Shown piece by piece: positions 52,697-60,783 of a stretch of DNA of 64,000 nt (position 1 is the first letter of the stretch; each line of letters begins with the position of its first letter). The position numbers and the translations under genes were made by a program. The notes under the pieces were generated by a model that did not search any database, was not told the origin of the DNA, and worked only from the letters and a program-made list of their open reading frames with translations. This stretch comes from Mycobacterium dioxanotrophicus (GTDB lineage Bacteria; Actinomycetota; Actinomycetes; Mycobacteriales; Mycobacteriaceae), in assembly GCF_002157835.1 (NCBI RefSeq), contig NZ_CP020809.1:2108001-2172000 (forward strand), given 5' to 3'.

Positions 52697-54444
52697 CCTC
52701 AGAACAGTTCGACCACACCGTGGATCTGCTGGTGATCGGCTCCGGCGGGGGCGGCATGACGGCCGCACTGACCGCCGACGCAGGCGGGCTCGACACACTC
52801 GTCGTCGAAAAGTCGCCCCAGTTCGGCGGATCCACCGCGCTGTCCGGCGGTGGCATCTGGGTGCCCGGGGCACCTGCGCAGCGTCGCGCCGGCTACGTGC
52901 CCTCGCCCGACGGCGTCTTCGAGTACCTCAAGGAGATCACCGAGGGAACGGTCAGTGACGCCCGGCTGCGGCAGTACGTGACCGCGGCACCCGAGATGAT
53001 GGACTTCCTGGAACGCACCAGCGACTGGTTCGAATTCGTCTGGAAGCCCGGGTACGCCGACTACTATCCCGAGCTGCCGGGCGGGTCCGCGCAGGGCAGC
53101 ACCATCAACGTGCCGGCCATCGACCTGCGCAAACTCGGCGACGAGGAACGCCACCTGCTGACCCCGCTGGCGCTGGCACCCAAGGGAATCTGGTTCGCCC
53201 CCAAGGATCTTCGACTCTTCTACCAGATCCGGCAGAACTGGCGCGGCAAGGCAGTGCTGGCGAAACTCATCTGGCGGATGTTTCGCGCCAGGGTGTTCGG
53301 CGACCGGATGGCCGCCATCGGCCAGTCGCTGGCCGCCCGCATGCGGCTGGCCCTCAAAGAGCACGACATCCCGCTGTGGCTCGACGCGCCGATGACCGAA
53401 CTGATCACCGGCGACGACGGGACGGTGCTCGGTGCGGTGGTCCACCGCGACGGGCAGCCGCTGCGGATCCGGGCCCGGCGCGGGGTGATCCTGGCCTCGG
53501 GCGGTTTCGATCACGACATGGCCTGGCGCAAAGAGCACCTGCCGGTCCTGGACAAGGATTGGAGCTTCGGCAACCCGGCGTCCACCGGCGACGGCATCCG
53601 AGCCGGGGAAAAGGTCGGTGCGGCAACTGATCTGCTCGATGAGGCGTGGTGGTTCCCGGCGATCTGCTGGCCCGACGGACGGCTGCAGTTCATGCTCAAC
53701 GAGCGGATGATGCCTGCGCAGTTCGTCGTCAACGGCGAGGGCAAGCGATTCATCAACGAAGCCGCACCGTATATGGATTTCGCGCACGCGATGATCGCGG
53801 GTCAACAAGCTGGCGTCACCCACATCCCGTGCTGGCTCATCACCGACATCGACTCATTCCATCGCTACGTCGTGGCCGGGCACCTGCCGATCCCGAAGAT
53901 CCCGTTCGCGCCGGTCCCCACCGGACGCACGGTGCCACGGGCCTGGCTGGATTCCGGTGTGGTGGTGCAGGCGCACAGCTGGGAGGATCTGGCCACCGAG
54001 ATCGGTGTGCCCCGCGAGAACCTGCGGGCCACCGCCGAGCGGTTCAACCAGCTGGCGCACGCCGGGCACGATGACGATTTCAACCGGGGTGACAGTGCCT
54101 ACGACAACTACTACGGCGACCCGACGCTGCCCAACCCTAATCTGCGCCCGCTCGGCAAGCCGCCGTACTACGCCTTCCAGATCATCCTGGGTGATCTGGG
54201 CACCTCGGGTGGATTGCGCACGGATGAGCACGCGCGGGTGCTACGCGCCGACGGCACGGTGATCGACGGCCTCTACGCGGTGGGCAACGTTTCCGCCGCG
54301 GTGATGGGCCGCACTTACGCAGGGGCCGGGGCCACCATCGGTCCGGCCATGACATTCGGGTACGTCGCGGCCAGACATGCCGCCAGAGGCCCGGACGAGC
54401 CCGCCGAGATCACCGAAAACTCACTGCAGCAACGGATTTCCTAG
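52693..54444 (+). CDS. KstD-like FAD-dependent dehydrogenase (copy B)
   Basis: 583 aa, the length of 3-ketosteroid-delta1-dehydrogenases. FAD motif [17 protein letters not shown] near 12, [20 protein letters not shown] near 40, and [29 protein letters not shown] near 500, where KstD has its catalytic Tyr and Gly. [17 protein letters not shown] closes the FAD site. These features are shared with KstD and with fumarate-reductase-like 3-oxosteroid dehydrogenases. The substrate need not be a steroid; any cyclic 3-keto compound is possible. Overlaps mhpB by 4 nt, so made together with the ring-cleavage enzymes. Confidence 0.85.
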   Translation: MTSEQFDHTVDLLVIGSGGGGMTAALTADAGGLDTLVVEKSPQFGGSTALSGGGIWVPGAPAQRRAGYVPSPDGVFEYLKEITEGTVSDARLRQYVTAAPEMMDFLERTSDWFEFVWKPGYADYYPELPGGSAQGSTINVPAIDLRKLGDEERHLLTPLALAPKGIWFAPKDLRLFYQIRQNWRGKAVLAKLIWRMFRARVFGDRMAAIGQSLAARMRLALKEHDIPLWLDAPMTELITGDDGTVLGAVVHRDGQPLRIRARRGVILASGGFDHDMAWRKEHLPVLDKDWSFGNPASTGDGIRAGEKVGAATDLLDEAWWFPAICWPDGRLQFMLNERMMPAQFVVNGEGKRFINEAAPYMDFAHAMIAGQQAGVTHIPCWLITDIDSFHRYVVAGHLPIPKIPFAPVPTGRTVPRAWLDSGVVVQAHSWEDLATEIGVPRENLRATAERFNQLAHAGHDDDFNRGDSAYDNYYGDPTLPNPNLRPLGKPPYYAFQIILGDLGTSGGLRTDEHARVLRADGTVIDGLYAVGNVSAAVMGRTYAGAGATIGPAMTFGYVAARHAARGPDEPAEITENSLQQRIS

Positions 54445-54459
54445 GAGGAAAACGACACC

Positions 54460-55770
54460 ATGAAGATCTCGCTGTTCTACGAATTCCCGCTGCCCCGGCC
54501 CTGGTCGGAGGATGACGAGCATCAGCTGTTCCAGCACGGTCTGACCGAGGTGGAGGCCGCCGACAAGGCCGGGTTCTCCACGGTCTGGCTCACCGAGCAC
54601 CACTTCCTGGAGGAGTACTGCCACTCGACGGCGCCGGAGATGTTCCTGGCCGCGGCGAGCCAGCGCACCAAGGACATCCGGCTCGGATTCGGCGTCATGC
54701 ACCTGCCACCGCCCATCAACCACCCTGCCCGTATCGCCGAGCGGGTCGCGACGCTCGATCACCTGTCCAACGGCCGGGTCGAGTTCGGCACCGGTGAGGG
54801 CTCGTCGGTCGCCGAGCTCGGTGGCTTCGACATCGACCCTGCCGACAAGCGCACCATGTGGGAAGAAGCGCTCGAGGTGTCGATTCGCTGTATGACCGAG
54901 GCCCCGTTCACCGGCTTCAAGGGTGAACACGTCGAGATGCCGGCCCGCAATGTGATTCCCAAGCCGTTGCAGAGCCCGCATCCGCCGGTGTGGGTGGCCT
55001 GCACCCGCCCGTCCTCGGTGCAGATGGCCGCGCAGAAGGCCATCGGCGCACTGAGTTTCGCGTACACCGGGCCCGAGGCGCTCAAGGAACGCGTGGCCGG
55101 CTACTACCGGGAGCTCGAAGAACAGGGCACCCCGGTGACGCCGGCGATCAACCCCAACGTGCTCGCCATCGGCGGTGATCTGTCGATGATGGTCGCCCGC
55201 ACCGACGAGGAGGCACTCCAGCGGCTGGGTATCGGTGGCGGCTTCTTCTCGTTCGGAATCATGCACTACTACCTGACCGGTATGCACACACCTGGGCGCA
55301 CCAAGGTTTGGGAGCGCTACGAGCAGGCGGTCAAGGAAGATCCGACGCTGGCGTACGGTCCGGGCCGCGGTGCCATCGGCTCGCCGAACACGGTGCGGGA
55401 GTTCCTACGTGGTTATGAGGCCAGTGGGGTCGACGAGATCATCCTGCTGCTCAACCCGCGCAGCCACGAGGGCACGATGGAATCCATCGAGATCATGGGC
55501 CGCGAGATCCTGCCGGAGTTCATCGAGCGGGACGCCAAAGCCGTTGCTGCCAAGGCCAAGCGGCTCGAACCGGTGATCGAGAAGGTGGAATCCCGGCGCC
55601 AACCCTCGGAGGCCCCGTTGTTCGACGAGACATACTCGTTCGGTGGTCTGCCGACCGGCCGCGGTGGCAAGTTCACCGCGGGCGAGATCCCTGAGGCCAT
55701 GGCCGAGATCAACGAAGGCCGGGTCAAGGCGGCACAGGCCGAGAAGGCTGCCCGCGACGCGGCAAGCTGA
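54460..55770 (+). CDS. LuxA-like flavin-dependent monooxygenase (LLM class)
   Basis: 436-aa bacterial luciferase-family TIM barrel: MKISLFYEFPLPRPW at the start, EHHFLEEYCHSTAPEMFLAAASQRTKDIRLG, and LDHLSNGRVEFGTGEGSSVAELGGF. This is the FMN-dependent (LuxA/limonene monooxygenase-like) branch rather than the F420 branch. AGGAGGAAAACG precedes the ATG. It may perform a Baeyer-Villiger-type or hydroxylation step using FMNH2 from the reductase encoded at 57573 (inference). The C-terminal ~50 residues are charged and helical, an extension beyond the barrel. Confidence 0.85.
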   Translation: MKISLFYEFPLPRPWSEDDEHQLFQHGLTEVEAADKAGFSTVWLTEHHFLEEYCHSTAPEMFLAAASQRTKDIRLGFGVMHLPPPINHPARIAERVATLDHLSNGRVEFGTGEGSSVAELGGFDIDPADKRTMWEEALEVSIRCMTEAPFTGFKGEHVEMPARNVIPKPLQSPHPPVWVACTRPSSVQMAAQKAIGALSFAYTGPEALKERVAGYYRELEEQGTPVTPAINPNVLAIGGDLSMMVARTDEEALQRLGIGGGFFSFGIMHYYLTGMHTPGRTKVWERYEQAVKEDPTLAYGPGRGAIGSPNTVREFLRGYEASGVDEIILLLNPRSHEGTMESIEIMGREILPEFIERDAKAVAAKAKRLEPVIEKVESRRQPSEAPLFDETYSFGGLPTGRGGKFTAGEIPEAMAEINEGRVKAAQAEKAARDAAS

Positions 55771-55778
55771 ACACCGAC

Positions 55779-56576
55779 ATGTGGCGCTATGACGGCCGAC
55801 GCGTCGTCGTCACCGGGTGCGCATCGGGTATCGGCGCCTGTCTCACGGCGCAGTTGACCGAGCTGGGAGCACATGTCACGGGCCTGGATCTGCGTAAGCC
55901 CGAACACCTTCCGGCACGGTTCGTCGAGGTCGATTTCGGCGATGCCGAATCCATCGATGCCGCGGTCGCTGCCGTCGACGGCCCCGTCGACGCGCTGTTC
56001 AACGTTGCCGGGGTGTCATCCGGGATCGGCAACCCGGTGCTGGTGGTCACCGTCAACTTCCTCGGTATGCGGCACTTCACCGAGGCGCTGCTGCCGAACA
56101 TGCCCGACGGTGCGGCGATCGCCAACGTGTCGTCACTGGCGGCGTCGAAGTACCGGGAGAACGCTGCCGAGACGGCGGGTCTGCTGGCCACCACGTCGAT
56201 GGCGGACGGCATCGCCTGGTGCGAGGCCCATCCGGACGCGCTGGCCGACGGCGGTTACCGGCTGTCGAAGGAGGCGATCATCCTCTACGGGATGACCCGC
56301 GCACTCGCCTTGGGAGACCGCGGTATCCGGATCAACTGCACCGGGCCGGGCGTCACCGACACCCCGATCCTCGACCAACTGCGCGGCGCGTACGGGGAGG
56401 ACTATCTGGACTCCTTTCCCAAACGCCTCGGCCGGGTGTGCGGTCCGGACGAGCAGGCCTCGGTGCTGGCCTTCCTCAACAGTCACGCGGCGAGCTACAT
56501 TTCCGGGCAAGTCATCTGGGTCGACGGCGGCACCGTCGCAGGCAGGATCGCGGCAACCCTGGAGGGGGAGCAGTAG
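55779..56576 (+). CDS. Short-chain dehydrogenase, 3-alpha-hydroxysteroid / coniferyl alcohol dehydrogenase-like
   Basis: 265-aa SDR. NAD motif TGCASGIG (about 12-19), FNVAGVSSG, and NVSSLAASKYRENAAETAGLLATTSM before the active-site YRLSKEAIILYG. The long insert between Ser and Tyr, and IAWCEAHPDALADGGYRLSKEA, mark the group annotated as coniferyl-alcohol or 3-alpha-hydroxysteroid dehydrogenase. It would oxidise a ring alcohol to the ketone that the KstD-like enzymes require (inference). 8 nt after the monooxygenase. Confidence 0.84.
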   Translation: MWRYDGRRVVVTGCASGIGACLTAQLTELGAHVTGLDLRKPEHLPARFVEVDFGDAESIDAAVAAVDGPVDALFNVAGVSSGIGNPVLVVTVNFLGMRHFTEALLPNMPDGAAIANVSSLAASKYRENAAETAGLLATTSMADGIAWCEAHPDALADGGYRLSKEAIILYGMTRALALGDRGIRINCTGPGVTDTPILDQLRGAYGEDYLDSFPKRLGRVCGPDEQASVLAFLNSHAASYISGQVIWVDGGTVAGRIAATLEGEQ

Positions 56577-57565
56577 TGGCCGACATGACCGATTTTCGCC
56601 GCGTCGCCGACGACGTCCGCAACTGGGGACGCTGGGGCGACGGTGACGAACTTGGCACGCTGAACTTCATCACCGCCGACAAGGTCGCCGAGGGCGCCGG
56701 CCTCGTCAAGCGCGGCAAGGTGTTTCCGCTCGGTGTCGACTTCGGGTCGTCGGGCCCGCAGGGGGCGTTCCATTTCCGGCAGAACCCTACCCACGTGATG
56801 ACCATCGACGGCGGCGACACCAACACGCTGCTGGAGTACGGGCCCAAATGGTTGCAGAACCCGGCGGCCGGACAACTGGCCGGCTACTTCGACGGCAACC
56901 CCATGCGGTTCAACGACGACCTGATCATCATGCCGCTGCAGGCCGCCACCCAATGGGATGCGTTGTCGCACGTGTATTACGAGGACCAGCTCTACAACGG
57001 TTTTCCGGCGAAATCGGTGACGAGCGCCGGGGCCTTCCACTGCGGCATCGACAAAGTGGACGGCAAGGGCATCACCTCGCGTGGCGTTCTGCTGGACATC
57101 GTGCGGTTGCGCGGCGCCGACACGTACTGCCCGCTGGGCGACCCGATCACGCCCACCGAGCTCGACGACGCTGCCCGCAGCCAGGGCGTCGAGGTGCGGC
57201 GCGGCGACATCGTGCTGGTCCGGACCGGTTGGTGGGCACGGTTTTTGCAGACCGGCGACGGCGCCGAACCAGGGGCCGGACTGGACTGGACGTGTGCCTC
57301 GTGGTTGCACGATCACGAGGTGGCCGCGGTGGCCGCGGACAATTTGATGGTGGAGAACCCCGCGTCCGGCGTCGACGGCGCGTTCCTGCCGATGCATATG
57401 CTGTGCCTGCGCGACATGGGTCTCATGCTCGGCGAGTACTGGGATCTGACCGCACTGGCCGCCGACTGCGCCGCCGACGGGGTGTACGAATTCCAACTCA
57501 TCGCGCCACCGCTGCGCGTCACCGGAGCAGTCGGTTCTCCGGTGAATCCTATTGCGATCAAATGA
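56576..57565 (+). CDS. Cyclase-family (kynurenine formamidase-like) metal hydrolase
   Basis: 329 aa of the 'putative cyclase' fold. The metal-binding region reads MPLQAATQWDALSHVYYEDQLYNGF, where cyclases have (H/Q)xxxHxD-type ligands (here QWDALSH), and HDHEVAAVAADN follows further down. Members hydrolyse amides, lactones or enol-lactones, and several occur in aromatic catabolic clusters. Here it could open a lactone made by the LuxA-like monooxygenase (inference). The GTG start overlaps the SDR stop by 1 nt. Confidence 0.83.
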   Translation: MADMTDFRRVADDVRNWGRWGDGDELGTLNFITADKVAEGAGLVKRGKVFPLGVDFGSSGPQGAFHFRQNPTHVMTIDGGDTNTLLEYGPKWLQNPAAGQLAGYFDGNPMRFNDDLIIMPLQAATQWDALSHVYYEDQLYNGFPAKSVTSAGAFHCGIDKVDGKGITSRGVLLDIVRLRGADTYCPLGDPITPTELDDAARSQGVEVRRGDIVLVRTGWWARFLQTGDGAEPGAGLDWTCASWLHDHEVAAVAADNLMVENPASGVDGAFLPMHMLCLRDMGLMLGEYWDLTALAADCAADGVYEFQLIAPPLRVTGAVGSPVNPIAIK

Positions 57566-57572
57566 GGAGAGC

Positions 57573-58154
57573 ATGACGTCGCCCGAGAGAGTCCCGTTCG
57601 TCGTAGGTCTCGGCGGTACCTTGCGCGCCCGGTCGTCGACGGAACGCGCGCTGCGGTACTGCCTGGAATCGGTGCAGCGCCACGGCGGTGAGGTCCGGAT
57701 GTTCGCGGGTCCCGATCTGGAACTGCCGATGTACGAGCCGCAGTCGTTGGCCCGCACGCCCGCCGCACTGGAACTCGTGAAAGCCCTGCGCGACGCCGAC
57801 GCGGTGGTGGTGGCATCGCCCGGGTATCACGGCGCAATCTCGGGCCTGGTCAAGAACGCGCTGGACTACATCGAAGACCTCCGCGAGGATCCCCGGGTGT
57901 ATCTGGACAACACTCCCTGGGGCTGCATCAGCTGCGCGTACGGCTGGCAGGCCGCGGTCGGCACGCTGGGCCAGCTACGGTCCATCGGACACGCCTTACG
58001 GGCCTGGCCGACGCCGCTCGGCGTGGCGATCAACTCCGCCGAGCAGATCTGGTCCGACAGTGGGGAACTGGCCGATGGCCCGGTGCGCGACCAGCTCGAC
58101 CTGCTGGCCACCCAGCTGCTCAACTTCGCTGTTTCCGGCGCGGAGGCCCGATGA
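57573..58154 (+). CDS. NAD(P)H-dependent FMN reductase
   Basis: 193-aa flavodoxin-fold reductase. GLGGTLRARSSTERALRYCLE near the start is the FMN phosphate loop, and SPGYHGAISGLVKNALDYIEDL (about 84-105) is the classical motif of this family (SPxYxxxxxGxxKNxLD). It supplies reduced FMN, most likely to the LuxA-like enzyme encoded 1.8 kb upstream. GAGGAGAG precedes the ATG at 57573. Overlaps the next gene by 4 nt. Confidence 0.88.
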   Translation: MTSPERVPFVVGLGGTLRARSSTERALRYCLESVQRHGGEVRMFAGPDLELPMYEPQSLARTPAALELVKALRDADAVVVASPGYHGAISGLVKNALDYIEDLREDPRVYLDNTPWGCISCAYGWQAAVGTLGQLRSIGHALRAWPTPLGVAINSAEQIWSDSGELADGPVRDQLDLLATQLLNFAVSGAEAR

Positions 58155-58972
58155 CTTATCGGCGTCGCAGCATCGAGGTCGACGGGCTCGCCACCAGCTA
58201 TCTGGAGGCGGGCAACGGCGATCCGGTGGTGTTGCTGCACGGCGGCGAGTTCGGCGCAGGTGCCGAACTGGCCTGGGAACACACCATTGCCGCCCTGGCC
58301 GAGAATTACCGGGTGCTGGCACCGGACATGCTGGGATTCGGGGAGAGTGCCAAGGTCGTCGACTTCACCGACGGACGCGGCATGCGGATCCGGCACATCG
58401 CCCGGTTCTGTGCCGAATTGGGCGTCGAGTCCGCGCATTTCGTGGGCAACTCGATGGGAGCCGTCAACCTGTTGGCGGATCTGACCTCGCCCGCCCCCAA
58501 GCTGCCGGTGCGATCGCTTGTGGCAATCTGCGGGGGCGGGGACATCCAGCGCAACGAGCACAGCGCGGCGCTCTATGACTACGACGCCACGCTCGACGGC
58601 ATGCGCCGCATCGTCACCGCGTTGTTCGCCGACCCCGCCTATCCGGCTGACGACGCGTATGTGCGGCGCCGGTATGAGTCGAGCATCGCGCCCGGAGCCT
58701 GGGAAGCGTTGGCGGCGGCCCGGTTTCGCCGCCCGGGTCTCGCACCGCCACCGCCACCGTCGGCGCAGCGGGCCTACGATCGCATCGGCGTCCCGACCCT
58801 CATTGTCGAAGGCGCCCGCGACAAGCTGCTCCGTGCGGGCTGGGCTGCTGCGATCGCAGGCCAGATCGCCGGGGCGCGTAGCACCGTGATCCCCGAGGCG
58901 GGGCACTGCCCGCAGATCGAACAGCCCGCGTCGCTCAACGCGGTGCTGGTGGACTTCGTGAAAGAGGTGTGA
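58151..58972 (+). CDS. Alpha/beta hydrolase (second C-C or ester hydrolase)
   Basis: 273 aa. VVLLHGGEFGAGAELAWEHTIAAL gives the oxyanion part, with nucleophile Ser in FVGNSMGAVNL (GNSMG as in meta-cleavage hydrolases), an Asp in IVEGARDKLL, and His in PEAGHCPQIEQP. The GNSMGG-type motif is shared with BphD/HsaD/MhpC. Two hydrolases in one operon suggest two cleavage steps, or that one hydrolyses an ester or lactone. It touches both neighbours by short overlaps. Confidence 0.84.
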   Translation: MTYRRRSIEVDGLATSYLEAGNGDPVVLLHGGEFGAGAELAWEHTIAALAENYRVLAPDMLGFGESAKVVDFTDGRGMRIRHIARFCAELGVESAHFVGNSMGAVNLLADLTSPAPKLPVRSLVAICGGGDIQRNEHSAALYDYDATLDGMRRIVTALFADPAYPADDAYVRRRYESSIAPGAWEALAAARFRRPGLAPPPPPSAQRAYDRIGVPTLIVEGARDKLLRAGWAAAIAGQIAGARSTVIPEAGHCPQIEQPASLNAVLVDFVKEV

Positions 58973-59778
58973 TGAACGAGCTGGCGGGAAAGGTCGCGGT
59001 GATCACCGGCGGCGCGGCAGGGCTCGGTGAAGGCCTGGCACGGCGCTTCGCCGCGGAAGGCGCGCTGGTGATGATCGGCGACGTTGAAAAGGACTGCGGC
59101 GCTGCCCTCGCGGCGGAGCTGGGGGACGGCGCGTCGTTCCTGGCCACCGATGTGTCCGATCCCGGACAGGTCGGTGGGTTGATTGCCGCCGCGGTCGAGC
59201 GGTTCGGCGGCCTGGACATCATGGTGAACAACGCCGGGGTGTCGGGCACCATGCACCGGCGCTTCCTGGACGACGATCTGGCCGACTTCCACCACGTGAT
59301 GGGCGTCAACGTCCTCGGCGTGATGGCGGGTACCCGTGATGCCGCCCGGTACATGTCTGCCCACGGCGGCGGCTCGATCATCAATCTGACGTCGATCGGC
59401 GGGATCCAGGCCGGTGGGGGTGTGATGACCTACCGGGCCTCCAAGGCCGCCGTCATCCAGTTCACCAAGTCCGCGGCGATCGAATTGGCGCACTACGAGA
59501 TTCGCGTCAACGCCATCGCGCCGGGCAATATCCGGACGGCCATCGTGGCGAAATCGGCTTCGGCCGAGGATCGGGAGCGGATCGAGCAATTCGAAGAGGG
59601 GATCCGGGCGCAGATGCGGGCCGACCGGCCGCTCAAGCGGGAGGGGACCGTCGACGATGTCGCCGAGGCAGCGCTGTATTTCGCCGGCGACCGCTCGCGC
59701 TACGTCACCGGCACCGTGCTACCCATCGACGGCGGCACGGTGGCGGGCAAGGTGATCGTCCGCAAGGAAAAGCCCTAG
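58972..59778 (+). CDS. Short-chain dehydrogenase/reductase
   Basis: 268-aa SDR. NAD motif TGGAAGLGEGLARRF (about 13-27), NNAGVSGTMHRRF (about 86-98), and catalytic YRASKAAVIQFTKSAAIELA. The GGIQAGGGVMTYRASKAA sequence resembles glucose/3-oxoacyl dehydrogenases of classical SDR type. AGAGG stands before the ATG. Last gene of the operon beginning at mhpC; a palindrome terminator follows at 59795. Confidence 0.87.
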   Translation: MNELAGKVAVITGGAAGLGEGLARRFAAEGALVMIGDVEKDCGAALAAELGDGASFLATDVSDPGQVGGLIAAAVERFGGLDIMVNNAGVSGTMHRRFLDDDLADFHHVMGVNVLGVMAGTRDAARYMSAHGGGSIINLTSIGGIQAGGGVMTYRASKAAVIQFTKSAAIELAHYEIRVNAIAPGNIRTAIVAKSASAEDRERIEQFEEGIRAQMRADRPLKREGTVDDVAEAALYFAGDRSRYVTGTVLPIDGGTVAGKVIVRKEKP

Positions 59779-59794
59779 CGCCGAGAAGCCCTGA

Positions 59795-59857
59795 CGCCGA
59801 GACGACGGTTTTTGGCGAGGTAACGCGGTTATCGCGCCCAAAACCGTAGTGTCGGCG
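59795..59857. terminator. Long imperfect palindrome at the end of the ring-cleavage operon
   Basis: Arms 59795-59817 and 59835-59857, 23 nt each with three mismatches, loop 17 nt. The left arm runs CGCCGAGACGACGG then a T-run and GGCG. Directly downstream of the last SDR stop and ahead of the TetR gene. Same architecture as 7834-7894 but a different sequence. Confidence 0.6.
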
Positions 59858-59869
59858 GGCCGACCAAAT

Positions 59870-59889
59870 TAAATCAACTGCTTGACTTA
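59870..59889. promoter_or_regulatory. Operator palindrome of the TetR gene
   Basis: TAAATCAA-CTGC-TTGACTTA: 8-bp arms with one mismatch, ending immediately before the GTG start of the TetR gene. The position, overlapping the ribosome site and the likely transcript start, fits autorepression by the TetR protein it precedes. Confidence 0.55.
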
Positions 59890-60582
59890 GTGACAGAAAC
59901 GGCGTTGACTGTAACGGTGACGACAGCCAGCCGGACGGCGCGGGCTGACCGGGTCAGCTCCACGCAGGAGGCCATCCTCAAAGCGGCCGAACGCCTTTAC
60001 GCCGAGCATGGCGTATTCGCAGTGTCCAACCGTCAGGTCAGTGAGGCGGCGGGTCAGGGCAACAACGCCGCGGTCGGCTACCACTTCGGCACCAAGACCG
60101 ACCTGGTCCGCGCCATCGAGCACAAGCACCGCGGCCCCATCGAGGAGCTTCGCGAACAGATGGTCGCCCGCCTCGGCGATTCGGCGGATCTGCGGGACTG
60201 GGTGGGTTGCCTGGTGTACCCGCTCACCGAACACCTTGCCGCGCTGGGGAATCCGACCTGGTACGCACGGTTTGCCGCTCAGGTGATGACCGACCCGGCG
60301 TACCACGACATCATCGTCAGGGACGCTCTGAGCAGCGAGTCGCTGGTTGAGGTGATCGACGGGATGACGAACTGCCTGCCCGATCTACCCGCCGATGTCC
60401 GCGCCGAACGCAACATCATGGCGCGAAACCTGTTGATGCACAGCTGCGCGGACCGGGAACGCGGCCTGGCCCAGGGGATGAGCGTGCCGCGGGCTTCGTG
60501 GTCGGACGCGGCCTCTGGGCTCGTTGATGCCATCGTCGGGCTGTGGCGGGCGCCGGTCACCCAGGAAGGCCGAACCACGTGA
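59890..60582 (+). CDS. TetR-family transcriptional regulator
   Basis: 230 aa. HTH at about 25-70 (EAILKAAERLYAEHGVFAVSNRQVSEAAGQGNNAAVGYHFGTKTDLVRAI, seen as NNAAVGYHFGTKTDL core). The N-terminal ~20 residues are a flexible extension. GTG start; a near-perfect palindrome touches it. Overlaps the ferredoxin gene by 4 nt, so it is the first gene of a regulator-ferredoxin-P450-amidohydrolase-M24 operon that it probably controls. Confidence 0.88.
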   Translation: MTETALTVTVTTASRTARADRVSSTQEAILKAAERLYAEHGVFAVSNRQVSEAAGQGNNAAVGYHFGTKTDLVRAIEHKHRGPIEELREQMVARLGDSADLRDWVGCLVYPLTEHLAALGNPTWYARFAAQVMTDPAYHDIIVRDALSSESLVEVIDGMTNCLPDLPADVRAERNIMARNLLMHSCADRERGLAQGMSVPRASWSDAASGLVDAIVGLWRAPVTQEGRTT

Positions 60583-60773
60583 AAATCTCTGTCGACCAAG
60601 ATAAATGCGTCTCGTCCGGGCAGTGCGTGCTCAATGCCGCCGAACTGTTCGACCAGCGTGACGAGGATGGCGTTGTCGTCCTGCTGCAAACCAGCCCCGG
60701 CCCCGAGCGATTCGATGATGCGCGGCGGGCCGCGGCGGCCTGTCCAGCCCTGGCCATCGCGATCGAGGAATGA
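60579..60773 (+). CDS. [3Fe-4S] ferredoxin, P450 partner
   Basis: 64-aa ferredoxin with three cluster cysteines C10-x5-C16 ... C55-P (DKCVSSGQCVLNA and AAACPALAI). Position 13, where a fourth Cys would be in a [4Fe-4S] protein, is Ser, which indicates a [3Fe-4S] cluster. This type is the standard electron donor encoded beside actinobacterial P450s. GTG start inside the TetR stop. The P450 begins 10 nt downstream. Confidence 0.9.
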   Translation: MKISVDQDKCVSSGQCVLNAAELFDQRDEDGVVVLLQTSPGPERFDDARRAAAACPALAIAIEE

Positions 60774-60783
60774 GAAACCCTGC

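Noticed and set aside
46767..54444. Naming the two flavoproteins kstD and calling the island a steroid pathway
   Set aside because: KstD-like sequence alone does not fix the substrate. No KshA, HsaC or HsaD orthologue with steroid-specific neighbours is present, and the ring-cleavage enzyme is MhpB-type, not the type I extradiol enzyme of steroid degradation.
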